A DNA stretch of 8,145 bases from Syntrophaceae bacterium (GCA_014874425.1 JACWAG010000476.1:1-8145), one strand, 5' to 3'. Shown: positions 1 to 7,493, counted from the first letter of the stretch. Made by a program: numbers and translations. The notes: a model not told the origin generated them from the letters alone.

Positions 1-3000
1 CCTCGGATTTCTCTTGCCTTTGCCCCTCTTTTATCAAACCAGTGCTGTAACCCACCCATGTAAGTATAAACAACCGGCGTCAAGTAAAGGGTAACCACCT
101 GCGATAGCAACAATCCGCCAACAACAGCAAGCCCCAGGGGTTGCCTTGAATCCCCTCCAGCCCCGAACCCAATAGCGATTGGTGTCATACCTGCTATAGC
201 CGCTATTGTTGTCATCATGATCGGACGGAAACGCACCACTGAGCCTTCCACGGCCGCATCCAGAGGCGTTTTTCCCTCAGCTTCCGCCTCCAAAGCAAAA
301 TCTACGACCATGATGGCGTTCTTCTTAACTATGCCTATCAACATAAACAGGCCGACAAATCCGTATAAATCCAGGCTAAACCCAAAAAGCCACAGCACCA
401 ACAGTCCGCCGAAGGCCGCTGATGGCAATCCGGCTATAATTGTCAGAGGATGCAGAAAACTCTCATATAAGCATGACAGAATCATAAAAATAATTATGAT
501 GGCGACGACAAGGAGAATCGAGAGACTTCGGACTGACCCTTCGAAAGCCTCCGCTGTTCCACCGAATTTGAATCGAACGGAGTCGGGAAGCATCTTAGAA
601 GCCATTGCTCTGAGGGTATCGGTCGCCTGGCCGATCGAAAATCCGGGCGCCGTGTCAAAGGATATGGTAACAGACGGGAACTGACCGTAATGATTTACAG
701 TCAGAGGTCCGGTCCTGGCTTTCACATCCGCTACTACATCCAGTCTGACCATCTCTCCAGACCTGTTTTTTAAATAAAGGGAAGATAGTTGATCAGGGTA
801 ATACTGATAATCCTTTTCGACTTCCAGGACGACCTTATATGTGTCGGTGGTCCCGTAAATGTTAGAAATCTCCCGTGACCCGTAAGACGAAAACGCCGAC
901 TGTTCCAGGTCTTCTGCCGTTATCCCCAGCGAAAACGCTTTGTCCCTATGAATGTCAATGTAAGCTTCAGGGTTCTTAATGTACAGATTGGAGTTGACCC
1001 CCATTATCTCAGGCGTTGCAAACATTGCGTAAGTGAATTTCTGCGCATTTTTGAAAAGCGACGGCGTGTCGGTCGATTGCAGAATCAACTGATAGGGACT
1101 GGCCGATATCTCAGTGCTGATCTCAATAAGAGGCGGCGCCGAGTAGAATGTCAGCAATCCGGGGATTGAGTTCACTACCGGAAAGAGTTCAGCCATAACC
1201 TTTTGAGCTGTAACCTTTCTCGGAGGTCTATCATTTAGAAACGCAATTGTGAATCCTTGATTCCGTTGAGGATAGCCCGCCACATTCAGGACCGATCGTA
1301 CGTTAGGGTTAGCTCGTATCATCGGTTGCAGTTCCTGAAGTTTTCCTTGCATCGCTTCTGGCGAGATACCCTGTTCACCTATACAGAAACCAATAAGATA
1401 GTTCATGTCGACAGCAGGAACAAATCCCTTAGGGAGAGCGATAAAGAAATAGACACTGGCCCCCAGGATAAACACTGAGACCAACATGGTAACGAGTCTG
1501 TGATGAACAGCTAAAACGAGAGTCCTTTTGTAGAACCTCAACATGGCCCCAAAAACAGGGTCTGATTCGGCTAGTCGACTCTGAGGCCGCAGCAGGCGGC
1601 TACTAAGCATGGGTGTAACAACCAGCGCCACAACTCCTGATATTACGATTGCTACTGTGATGGTGACGGCAAACTCATGCAGGACTCGGCCATATATCCC
1701 GGACATAAACATGATTGGCACAAAGACAATCGCCAGACTGGACGTCATTGAGACAATAGTGAAGACAATCTGTTTAACTCCATCTACCGCCGCCTGAAAG
1801 GGCCTTTTCCCCATCTCGAGATGTCGCACCACATTCTCCAACACCACGATAGCATCGTCTACCACGAAGCCTACGGACAGGACCAACGCAAGTAGCGACA
1901 GGTTGTCAAGGGAATACCCAAACAGGTACATCACTGCAAAAGTCGAAACAATCGAAAGCGGTATCGCTATGCTGGCTATAAATGTTGCAGATAAATTCCT
2001 CAGAAAGATGAAAACAACGACTATAACCAGTATAACCGCCAGGGCCAGGGTCAGCTTCACATCGTCAAGCGAGGCCCTAATCGATTGAGACATGTCATAG
2101 ACCACTTCCAGTTTTACCGTTGGTGGTAAGGAAGCCCTGATAGCAGGCATAAGCTTTTCTATATCATCAACGATCTCGATTGTGTTCGAGCCGGGTTGTC
2201 TCTGGACTGCCAGGGCCACGCATTTTTTGCCATTGTAGTAGCAAAATACCTTATCCGCATAAACGCTATTTTTCACGGTTGCGACTTCGTCAAGCCGCAC
2301 GGGCTGCCCTTCAACGTACGAAACAATGATGGGATCGTAGGCCTTGGCGTCCATTAGCTGTCCTGAGGCCTTTAAGGTGTTTGTTTGATGCTTACCATCG
2401 AGAGTACCTAGTGGCAAGTTCACATTCTGCGCGACAATAGCGTTCCTTACCTCATTAATCCCAATTTGTTTGGCCGCCAGCAAGTCTGGTTTAATGTAAA
2501 CCCTGACGGTGAACTTCTGTTGGCTGTAATTGAGTACCTGAGCTACACCAGGCACCATAGAAAGCGCATTCGAGACGTATGTTTCCGCATAGTCATTCAC
2601 CTTATAAAGAGGCATAGCGTCAGAGTGCAAAACCAGGTAGTAAATAGGTCTTTCAGCGGGGTTCACTTTGGAAAAAGAGGGGGGACTGGGCATGTTGGGC
2701 GGCAACAACCCGCTAGCTCTTGTAATTGCGGCTTGAACGTCCATGGCCGCAGCGTCGATCTTTCTGGAAAGATCAAACTGAAGATTGATGGTGGTTTTCC
2801 CCTGAGAACTGTTGGAGTTCATTGTCCTTAAGCCCTCGATCGACGAGAATTGCTTCTCAAGGGGAGTGGCCACGCTGGAGGCCATTGTGTCAGGATCAGC
2901 CCCGGGTAAAGTCGCCAGGACCGATATAGTGGGGAAATCAACTTGCGGCAGCGCTGACACCGGTAAATTTCTGTAGGCTATAACCCCGAAAAATAGCATG

Positions 3001-3059
3001 GCCACCATTATGGTTGTGGTCAACACGGGGCGTCTTACAAAAAGCTCAGTCAGATTCAT
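1..3059 (-). CDS. RND-family efflux pump inner-membrane subunit, MdtB/MdtC-like (C-terminus cut by window edge)
   Basis: Proton-driven inner-membrane exporter of the hydrophobe/amphiphile RND class (AcrB, MdtB, MdtC), which works as a trimer with a periplasmic adaptor and an outer-membrane channel. A hand translation from the ATG at 3059 is open for 1019 codons without a stop. The usual length is about 1020-1050, so only the last residues are missing. TM1 lies near residues 10-28, TM2 near 338-354, TM7 near 522-541 and TM8 near 849-863, with two large periplasmic loops between, the family's duplicated layout. The N-terminus has LFVRRPV and ALPQVDFPTI. The TM4 proton-relay pair is D401-D402 in VDDAIVVLEN. 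The TM10 lysine is K913 in GIVKKNAIM, a form typical of MdtB/MdtC, and R945 in RFRP matches AcrB R971. The start overlaps the adaptor stop as ATGA, and a weak AAGG lies 10 nt upstream, so translational coupling is likely. Family is secure. Substrate cannot be told from sequence, and a second RND gene could follow beyond the edge. Confidence 0.96.
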   Translation of the reverse strand, partial: MNLTELFVRRPVLTTTIMVAMLFFGVIAYRNLPVSALPQVDFPTISVLATLPGADPDTMASSVATPLEKQFSSIEGLRTMNSNSSQGKTTINLQFDLSRKIDAAAMDVQAAITRASGLLPPNMPSPPSFSKVNPAERPIYYLVLHSDAMPLYKVNDYAETYVSNALSMVPGVAQVLNYSQQKFTVRVYIKPDLLAAKQIGINEVRNAIVAQNVNLPLGTLDGKHQTNTLKASGQLMDAKAYDPIIVSYVEGQPVRLDEVATVKNSVYADKVFCYYNGKKCVALAVQRQPGSNTIEIVDDIEKLMPAIRASLPPTVKLEVVYDMSQSIRASLDDVKLTLALAVILVIVVVFIFLRNLSATFIASIAIPLSIVSTFAVMYLFGYSLDNLSLLALVLSVGFVVDDAIVVLENVVRHLEMGKRPFQAAVDGVKQIVFTIVSMTSSLAIVFVPIMFMSGIYGRVLHEFAVTITVAIVISGVVALVVTPMLSSRLLRPQSRLAESDPVFGAMLRFYKRTLVLAVHHRLVTMLVSVFILGASVYFFIALPKGFVPAVDMNYLIGFCIGEQGISPEAMQGKLQELQPMIRANPNVRSVLNVAGYPQRNQGFTIAFLNDRPPRKVTAQKVMAELFPVVNSIPGLLTFYSAPPLIEISTEISASPYQLILQSTDTPSLFKNAQKFTYAMFATPEIMGVNSNLYIKNPEAYIDIHRDKAFSLGITAEDLEQSAFSSYGSREISNIYGTTDTYKVVLEVEKDYQYYPDQLSSLYLKNRSGEMVRLDVVADVKARTGPLTVNHYGQFPSVTISFDTAPGFSIGQATDTLRAMASKMLPDSVRFKFGGTAEAFEGSVRSLSILLVVAIIIIFMILSCLYESFLHPLTIIAGLPSAAFGGLLVLWLFGFSLDLYGFVGLFMLIGIVKKNAIMVVDFALEAEAEGKTPLDAAVEGSVVRFRPIMMTTIAAIAGMTPIAIGFGAGGDSRQPLGLAVVGGLLLSQVVTLYLTPVVYTYMGGLQHWFDKRGAKAREIR

Positions 3060-4273
3060 GGTTTTTGGACCTTGTTCGCGCCGTCTTTGATCGAGTCCAC
3101 TTTCCCGTCTTTCCCGGATGTTGTCGCCTGAAGGGCCTTCTGCATTTGTTCTTTAGTAATAACTATCGCCCCAGGCCGCAGCATAAGCTGACCATCGGTT
3201 ATAACTCTCTCGTTCGGTTTCAACCCTTCAGAAATCACGGCCATGTCGGTTTCACGACGATCAACTTTTACAGGTCGCATCGCTACAGTCTGGTCCCGGT
3301 TTACCACCCACACGTACTGCCCATCAGGCCCGTCGTTAACAGACCTTGCCGGGACAAGCAAGGCCCCCATAGTAGTAGTGAGCTTCAAACGAACCTCTAC
3401 AAACTGACCAGGCCAAAGTCTTGATTCCGGATTTGCAAAAGTCCCTTCAAGGGCGATCATTCCGGTCCGCAGGTTTATATTGTTGTCAATAAGAGTTAGT
3501 TGGCCTGTCTCCCGCTTGTCACTCCCTTGTATTAGAACATCCACCTGAAGAGGCGCCACAGTGTTGTACTTGTTAATTTGGTCAAGAAACTTTCCTGGAA
3601 CGGAAAACTTAACTTTTATGGGGTGTATTTGCTTGATTGTGACTAGCCTGTCCTGATTAGCGTTAACAATGTTAAAATTGTCTATGTAAATTTCACCTGA
3701 AGGGCCAGTAATTGGTGATCTTATGGAACAATAGCCAAGGTTCAGTTTGGCGCTATCGAGCTGCGCCTCGTTTAGTTTCATTTGGTAGAGCTTGGAATTC
3801 ATGTCTACCTGTTTGGCTTCGAGTTGCTCCTCACTTACTGCCTTCTCCCCAAAAAGCCCTTTGTATCTTAGAAAGTCCCTCTTAGCCTGCTCATACTGAA
3901 CTCTGGATTGATTAAGCTGCGCTTCGCCCTCTTGCACCTTGGCTTCAAAAGGCGCTGGATCAATAGTAAACAGATCCTGTCCGTCGGTCAGAGGGTCACC
4001 GGCCTTAAAAAAAGTCTTTATCAGCTCTCCTGTGACTCGTGATTTAACATCCACAGTATTGTACGCAGCAACATTTCCGATAGCATTTATGAAAAGAGGA
4101 GTGTTCTCTACTAAAACTTCGGCAATGTCCACCGGCACTGGAGGAGGTTGCTTTTTGACATCTTTCTTGAACTTACCGCAACTGGTGAGCATGATCAAAA
4201 CCACACCCAGCAGCAAGATCAGATTCGCCATACCAGAACTCACACGCGTCGAAGGTTTCGAACCAATCTTCAT
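3056..4273 (-). CDS. RND efflux periplasmic adaptor (membrane fusion) lipoprotein, MdtA/AcrA-like
   Basis: Periplasmic adaptor of 405 residues that links the RND pump encoded next to it to an outer-membrane channel. The N-terminus is basic, then hydrophobic (about 16-29), and ends in the lipobox LTSC with C32 as the likely lipidated cysteine. A proline-rich linker (QPPPVPV) follows. A biotinyl-lipoyl half motif sits at about 60-105 (VKSRVTGEL, then GDPLTDGQDLFTID). A helical hairpin at about 105-175 is rich in Q, E, K and L, the second lipoyl half is at about 175-195 (CSIRSPITGPSGE), and beta-barrel and membrane-proximal domains extend to about 375 (LWPGQFVEVRL, LLVPARSV, VITDGQLMLRPG). This order and length are normal for the HlyD/AcrA family. 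The ATG has AGGA 8 nt upstream. M15 is a possible alternative start that would still keep the signal peptide. The 3' end overlaps the pump start by 4 nt, so the two are co-translated. No TolC-like gene is present. Confidence 0.95.
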   Translation of the reverse strand: MKIGSKPSTRVSSGMANLILLLGVVLIMLTSCGKFKKDVKKQPPPVPVDIAEVLVENTPLFINAIGNVAAYNTVDVKSRVTGELIKTFFKAGDPLTDGQDLFTIDPAPFEAKVQEGEAQLNQSRVQYEQAKRDFLRYKGLFGEKAVSEEQLEAKQVDMNSKLYQMKLNEAQLDSAKLNLGYCSIRSPITGPSGEIYIDNFNIVNANQDRLVTIKQIHPIKVKFSVPGKFLDQINKYNTVAPLQVDVLIQGSDKRETGQLTLIDNNINLRTGMIALEGTFANPESRLWPGQFVEVRLKLTTTMGALLVPARSVNDGPDGQYVWVVNRDQTVAMRPVKVDRRETDMAVISEGLKPNERVITDGQLMLRPGAIVITKEQMQKALQATTSGKDGKVDSIKDGANKVQKP

Positions 4274-4360
4274 ACTTTGTATCCTAATGTTCCGAAAAAT
4301 CGGACCAGTTGAACCGAATCAGCCGAACGACCACAATAGGCCCATAGCTCTCTAGAATGA

Positions 4361-5074
4361 TCAGTTTCTCGAAATGACTATAGACCCGAATGGGACATCT
4401 TGATAAATCTTTGCAAGGCCCATTTTCACCATTTCAAGCAAAGCCAGGAAAGTCACTACAAGATTACTCTTCGAAAAGTCCTCGGAAAAAAGCCCGCCAA
4501 ATGACAGCCAACGATGTTTTTCAAGCCTGGCCAAAATCTCGTCCATCTTTTCTCGAATCGAAACGGGCTCATTCTTGATTTCCATTAGCATTTTCGGCTC
4601 TTGTTTTGCCAATAAATTCTTGAAAGCCTTGACCAACTCGTTGACATCAATGGTGAGTGACGAACGTTCCAGCCCAGCGCCAACGAGACTGCCGGACTCT
4701 TTGTGGAATACGTCCCGACCAAGCAGAGGCACTGCGCCAAGTTCAGCCGCAATTGTCTTGTACCTTCTGTATTCCAACAAATGGGCCACAAGTTCAGCTC
4801 TGGGATCTTCTACATCTTCTGCGGCGTCTTCGTCATCTTTGATGGGCGCGGGTAACAGCATCTGTGATTTTATATGTGTCAGATAAGAAGCCATCACGAG
4901 GTATTCCCCCGCTACCTCAAGGTTGAGGGACTTCATGCTCTCAATAGTATCGAGATATTGACCCGTAATGGACGCAATAGGAATGTCGCTGATTGATACT
5001 TCATTTTTTTCGATCAAGTGTAGGAGTAGGTCCAGAGGACCTTCAAAGATATCTAACTTGACCTCATACGGCAT
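4361..5074 (-). CDS. scpA: Segregation and condensation protein A (ScpA, kleisin)
   Basis: Kleisin subunit of the Smc-ScpAB complex, which bridges the Smc heads and helps to organise and segregate the chromosome in the cytoplasm. The 237 residues are slightly short but normal for the family. The N-terminal helical domain carries the family signature at residues 9-20 (IFEGPLDLLLHL) and the block EYLVMASYLTHIKSQMLLP at about 57-76. The middle is acidic and variable (DDEDAAEDVEDP). The C-terminal winged-helix region ends with LVVTFLALLEMVKMGLAKIY and a short tail. The ATG lies 3 nt after the stop of the M50 protease gene, with AGG about 7 nt upstream inside that gene's end, so the two are probably translated from one mRNA. 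scpB usually follows scpA, but here the next gene is an efflux adaptor 87 nt downstream. Identification is firm. Confidence 0.95.
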   Translation of the reverse strand: MPYEVKLDIFEGPLDLLLHLIEKNEVSISDIPIASITGQYLDTIESMKSLNLEVAGEYLVMASYLTHIKSQMLLPAPIKDDEDAAEDVEDPRAELVAHLLEYRRYKTIAAELGAVPLLGRDVFHKESGSLVGAGLERSSLTIDVNELVKAFKNLLAKQEPKMLMEIKNEPVSIREKMDEILARLEKHRWLSFGGLFSEDFSKSNLVVTFLALLEMVKMGLAKIYQDVPFGSIVISRN

Positions 5075-5077
5075 GAT

Positions 5078-5737
5078 TTACCTGATAAGTTTGAGTAAAA
5101 TATTCTCCACCGCAATGATTGGAGGGGCTATGAGAAAATTGATCACGCCGGTGAAAAGTAATGCGAGAAGAATGAGAAATCCATAAGGTTCCACTGCCTC
5201 GAGCCTGTATGCGTAACTGCGAGGCAACAACCCCTTCAGGATGCCAAATCCGTCAAGTGGAGGAACAGGTATAAGATTGAACACCGCCAATACAACGTTT
5301 ATCCGGATTCCAAAGCTCACTATAAGAAATAACGGGCCCAGGAAAAAGTCTGTCGTTGGAGACCTGTATCCAGATAATGCTGCTGTGGAAATTATTTTCA
5401 GGCAGATTACAAGTCCTATGGCTGTCAAGATATTTGCCAACGGTCCTCCAAGACTAATCCAAACCATATCTTGCAGAGGTTTCTTCAAATATCTTGGATT
5501 TACGGGCACAGGTTTTGCCCAACCGATCATCCTTGTGAGCACTAGCGCTAAAGTCCCGAATGGATCAAGATGACTTATTGGATTGAATGTTAGCCTGCCA
5601 GCCATCTTGGCGGTAGGGTCCCCAAGTTTGTACGCTATATAGCCGTGGCTATACTCGTGAACCGTGATCGCGAGCAGAAACCCCGGCGCTATAAGTACCA
5701 ACTCTCTGATATACCTTATTATGTCCAAATCAGGCAT
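5078..5737 (-). CDS. Site-2-protease-type membrane metalloprotease (peptidase M50)
   Basis: Polytopic zinc metalloprotease of the compact site-2-protease group (219 residues, no PDZ domain), expected to cut substrates within the inner membrane. The zinc-binding HEYSH motif is at residues 27-31 in the first hydrophobic segment, with E28 as the catalytic glutamate. The third ligand is D162 in NLIPVPPLDG (154-163). Other conserved family blocks are FNPISHLDPFGT (51-62), GWAKPVPVNPRY (72-83) and SLGGPLANI (95-103). Hydrophobic stretches near 13-30, 60-72, 93-116, 132-156 and 188-205 fit a multi-spanning protein. This subfamily often sits just upstream of scpA, as here, commonly with trpS between them, which is absent in this window. 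The ATG at 5737 has no clear Shine-Dalgarno sequence. No other in-frame start lies between it and the upstream stop at 5774-5776. Substrate is unknown. Confidence 0.93.
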   Translation of the reverse strand: MPDLDIIRYIRELVLIAPGFLLAITVHEYSHGYIAYKLGDPTAKMAGRLTFNPISHLDPFGTLALVLTRMIGWAKPVPVNPRYLKKPLQDMVWISLGGPLANILTAIGLVICLKIISTAALSGYRSPTTDFFLGPLFLIVSFGIRINVVLAVFNLIPVPPLDGFGILKGLLPRSYAYRLEAVEPYGFLILLALLFTGVINFLIAPPIIAVENILLKLIR

Positions 5738-5771
5738 TCGATGTGTGAAACCAGGAAGGAATGAAGATTGC

Positions 5772-5794
5772 GATCAAGCATATTATTTGATCAA
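5772..5794. promoter_or_regulatory. Inverted repeat upstream of the M50-scpA unit, possible operator
   Basis: The arms GATCAA (5772-5777) and TTGATC (5787-5792) are exact inverted copies separated by 9 AT-rich bases. The right arm is itself part of the palindrome TTGATCAA (5787-5794). On the minus strand a TAATAT (5785-5780), resembling a -10 box, lies inside the spacer, but I see no convincing -35 box. The position between the upstream terminator and the M50 start is where a promoter for the second unit would be expected. The regulatory role is inference only. Confidence 0.3.
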
Positions 5795-5802
5795 TGTTCA
5801 TG

Positions 5803-5844
5803 AAGAAAAAGGCCCTCGTTAACAACGTATACCGATGGCCTTCC
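5803..5844 (-). terminator. Intrinsic terminator after the small basic-protein gene
   Basis: On the minus strand AAGGCC (5842-5837) pairs perfectly with GGCCTT (5814-5809), and two further G-T wobble pairs are possible at the base of the stem. The loop can form an inner CGTT/AACG hairpin (5827-5824 with 5820-5817). A T-rich run, TTTTTCTT (5810-5803), overlaps the end of the stem and continues past it. On the plus strand there is no T-run, so it acts only leftward. It lies 56 nt beyond the stop of the upstream gene and ahead of the M50 gene, separating the two minus-strand units. Confidence 0.7.
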
Positions 5845-5899
5845 CCGTGAAAAAGAGCCAATTGAATGAACATGTCTGAATATGTCAAAAGGCGCCCTG

Positions 5900-6292
5900 T
5901 CAGGATTTTTGTTGTTTCTTGCCATCCTGTTTTAACTTGTCTTTACCTTTTCCGCCAGAACCTTTCTTGGTCGGTTCAGCGGGCTTTACTTCCGCTTTCT
6001 TTTTCTTTCCGGTCGCTCCGGGTTTTATCAGTTCGGCCCTAGCTGCTGCCGCCTCAGCAATCTTCTGTTGCTTTCTCTCCTGCAGCTTCTTGGTTTGTTC
6101 CTCAAGGAACGCTATTCGAGCCAAAGCGGAATTAACCTGTTTTATTCTAGCCTTAAGGTGTTTTAGTTGAGGATCTTTGTTCATCCGGGTTTGATCAAAA
6201 CCCTGTTCAGAAAGGGTTTTGCGTCTTATTTCCGATTGCTGGTGAAACCTAGCTTTTTGTTCCTCTCTTGTATTCAAGCTCTTTGATGGCAT
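5900..6292 (-). CDS. Small, highly basic coiled-coil protein of unknown function
   Basis: I do not recognise this 130-residue protein. There is no signal peptide or membrane segment, so it is probably cytoplasmic. Residues 1-40 are polar and basic (KSLNTREEQKARFHQQSEIRR). Residues 43-90 look like a coiled coil, with hydrophobic residues at heptad spacing (L43, L46, I50, V53, L57, I60) and then an A/E/K-rich helix. Residues 91-130 are low complexity, rich in K, G, P and Q (KKKK at 96-99), and likely disordered. The Lys-rich tail suggests binding to nucleic acid or ribosomes, which is inference from composition only. The ATG has a good AGAGGA 5 nt upstream, which supports real translation. It begins 46 nt after the CCA end of tRNA-Gln and ends before a good terminator, so it is probably the last gene of the ispE-tRNA unit. 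In many related bacteria prs follows this tRNA. Confidence 0.8.
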   Translation of the reverse strand: MPSKSLNTREEQKARFHQQSEIRRKTLSEQGFDQTRMNKDPQLKHLKARIKQVNSALARIAFLEEQTKKLQERKQQKIAEAAAARAELIKPGATGKKKKAEVKPAEPTKKGSGGKGKDKLKQDGKKQQKS

Positions 6293-6338
6293 ATTAATCC
6301 TCTGCTCAGCGTTAATTTATCAAACCGATATTGTGTTT

Positions 6339-6413
6339 TGGCTGGGGTGGGAGGATTCGAACCTCCGAATGCGGATTCCAAAGACCCGTGTCTTGCCACT
6401 TGACGACACCCCA
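6339..6413 (-). tRNA. tRNA-Gln (UUG anticodon), CCA encoded
   Basis: Read on the minus strand, the acceptor arm TGGGGTG (6413-6407) pairs with CACCCCA (6349-6343), followed by discriminator G and an encoded CCA (6341-6339). The anticodon stem CGGGT/ATCCG encloses the loop CTTTGGA, giving anticodon TTG at 6381-6379, which reads CAA and, by wobble, CAG. The T arm is GGAGG-TTCGAAT-CCTCC. The D arm contains AAGTGGCAA. Length is 72 nt, or 75 with CCA, as normal for tRNA-Gln. It starts 36 nt after the ispE stop on the same strand and is probably cut out of a shared transcript. Confidence 0.97.
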
Positions 6414-6449
6414 GCAGGGGCCCAATGTTCAAAAACATGAAACCAGAGC

Positions 6450-7310
6450 CTAGTCTATCGTTACACCCTTTTTCACAGGCCTCGTCAGTATAACTCTCCA
6501 TGATTTCGGAAAATCCGAAAATTGTGAATCATGAGTTTCTCTATCAACGAACCCAAAGACAGTAGGACCACTACCGCTCATTAACGGAGTTTCAATCCCT
6601 ACGCCTCGCAACGCGCCCACCACTGAGGAAATTGAAGGATGTAGACGCTCCGCCACTGTTTGCAAATCATTATATAGGAAGGATCGCGGGTCGCTGCTTT
6701 CCCTATATAATCTTCGCAGAATACCTGGTCTCATTTCTCCTGTCAAGGTTTTAGAAACCTCTCCGAAAATCCTTGCGGTAGAAACTGGAAATCCAGGATT
6801 AACCAATAATATGTCATCAGATTGCTCTATGAAAACACTCGTTAACTTCTCACCTATACCCTCTCCGATTGCGGCGCCACCATGGAAGAAAAATGGGACA
6901 TCCGCGCCGATAGCCGCAGTAAGCGGAATTATCGCATCGAGATCCAGCCAATCAAGATCAAACAAGTTCTTTATTCCGAGTATTGTCGCAGCGGCGTTAG
7001 AGCTTCCACCGCCTAATCCCGCCGCTACCGGTATTTTCTTGCGCAACTCTATTTCAACGTCAAACCTCCTGCCGGATAACGTCTCCAGCCATTTGAGCGC
7101 CTTGAAGATAATATTGTCATCCGTCTGAAGTTCAGGAACTCCAATTACTCGCAGTCGTGTACCGGTATCCGCTTGTTTCATCACAATTTGGTCAGCGATA
7201 TCGATTTCCTGAAACAGGGTCTCAATTTCATGGTAACCGTCAAGCCTTTTCCCGAGCACCCGAAGAAACAGATTGATTTTGGACGGGCTACGAAGGCGAA
7301 TACTTTTCAT
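6450..7310 (-). CDS. ispE: 4-diphosphocytidyl-2-C-methyl-D-erythritol kinase (IspE)
   Basis: Cytoplasmic GHMP-family kinase that uses ATP to phosphorylate CDP-methylerythritol, an intermediate step of the MEP route to isoprenoid precursors. The 286 residues match the usual length. Motif 1 is SPSKINLFLRVLGKRLDGYH (8-27), with K11 at the catalytic lysine position. The glycine-rich ATP loop is PVAAGLGGGSSNAAA (94-108). D137 in GADVPFF is the expected catalytic aspartate, and motif 3 is MSGSGPTVFG (244-253). All key residues are present. The ATG has AAGGA 7 nt upstream. It is followed by tRNA-Gln after 36 nt, a pairing seen in many Deltaproteobacteria, and it is divergent from the methyltransferase gene. 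Identification is secure. Confidence 0.97.
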   Translation of the reverse strand: MKSIRLRSPSKINLFLRVLGKRLDGYHEIETLFQEIDIADQIVMKQADTGTRLRVIGVPELQTDDNIIFKALKWLETLSGRRFDVEIELRKKIPVAAGLGGGSSNAAATILGIKNLFDLDWLDLDAIIPLTAAIGADVPFFFHGGAAIGEGIGEKLTSVFIEQSDDILLVNPGFPVSTARIFGEVSKTLTGEMRPGILRRLYRESSDPRSFLYNDLQTVAERLHPSISSVVGALRGVGIETPLMSGSGPTVFGFVDRETHDSQFSDFPKSWRVILTRPVKKGVTID

Positions 7311-7493
7311 CGGACTTTCCTTGTCATACCGACCGGAAACTGTGCTAAAAAATCTCTATGTCGACCTAAACTAGTGACGAGACCATCAAAAAGGTCTATA
7401 TTGTACCTCGATTGGACATTCAGCTTACGACATTAGTTCTACCAATGACCTGATTCAATTTGCAGCTCAAAAACCTTTTAGAATTCTAACAGT
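7311..7493. promoter_or_regulatory. Divergent intergenic region between ispE and the methyltransferase gene
   Basis: This 183-bp spacer should carry promoters for both directions. For ispE, the minus strand has TACAAT (7405-7400), one base from the -10 consensus, but no good -35 box at 16-18 nt. For the methyltransferase, TAGAAT (7479-7484) is one base from consensus, again with only a weak -35 (CAATTT, 7456-7461). No small gene, terminator or riboswitch is visible. The promoter assignments are tentative. Confidence 0.3.
7478..7489. promoter_or_regulatory. 12-bp perfect palindrome overlapping a -10-like box
   Basis: TTAGAATTCTAA is a perfect palindrome just ahead of the methyltransferase gene, and it contains the -10-like TAGAAT. 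A palindrome placed on a -10 element is the usual position for a repressor site. The sequence is AT-rich and includes the tag that stops the upstream reading frame, so chance remains possible. Confidence 0.3.

Noticed and set aside
217..684. Plus-strand open frame of 155 codons
   Set aside because: It lies antisense to the RND pump gene, which is open for 1019 codons and full of family motifs. The predicted protein is low complexity with no recognisable domain.
4291..4304. Hairpin TCCGA-AAAA-TCGGA between scpA and the adaptor gene, considered as a terminator
   Set aside because: The stem has only 5 pairs and is not followed by a T-run on either strand. It is also just 17 nt from the adaptor start, so scpA and the pump genes could still be co-transcribed.
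3939..4355. Plus-strand open frame of 138 codons over the adaptor start
   Set aside because: It is antisense to the adaptor signal peptide and lipoyl region. It has no family features and is a shadow.
5794..5873. 8-bp inverted repeat ATGTTCAT / ATGAACAT flanking the terminator
   Set aside because: The arms are short, AT-rich and 64 bases apart. With the real terminator hairpin lying between them, chance is the simplest explanation.
6274..6501. Minus-strand frame of 75 codons spanning tRNA-Gln
   Set aside because: It runs through the tRNA and overlaps the ends of ispE and the small basic-protein gene, so it is not a plausible coding gene.
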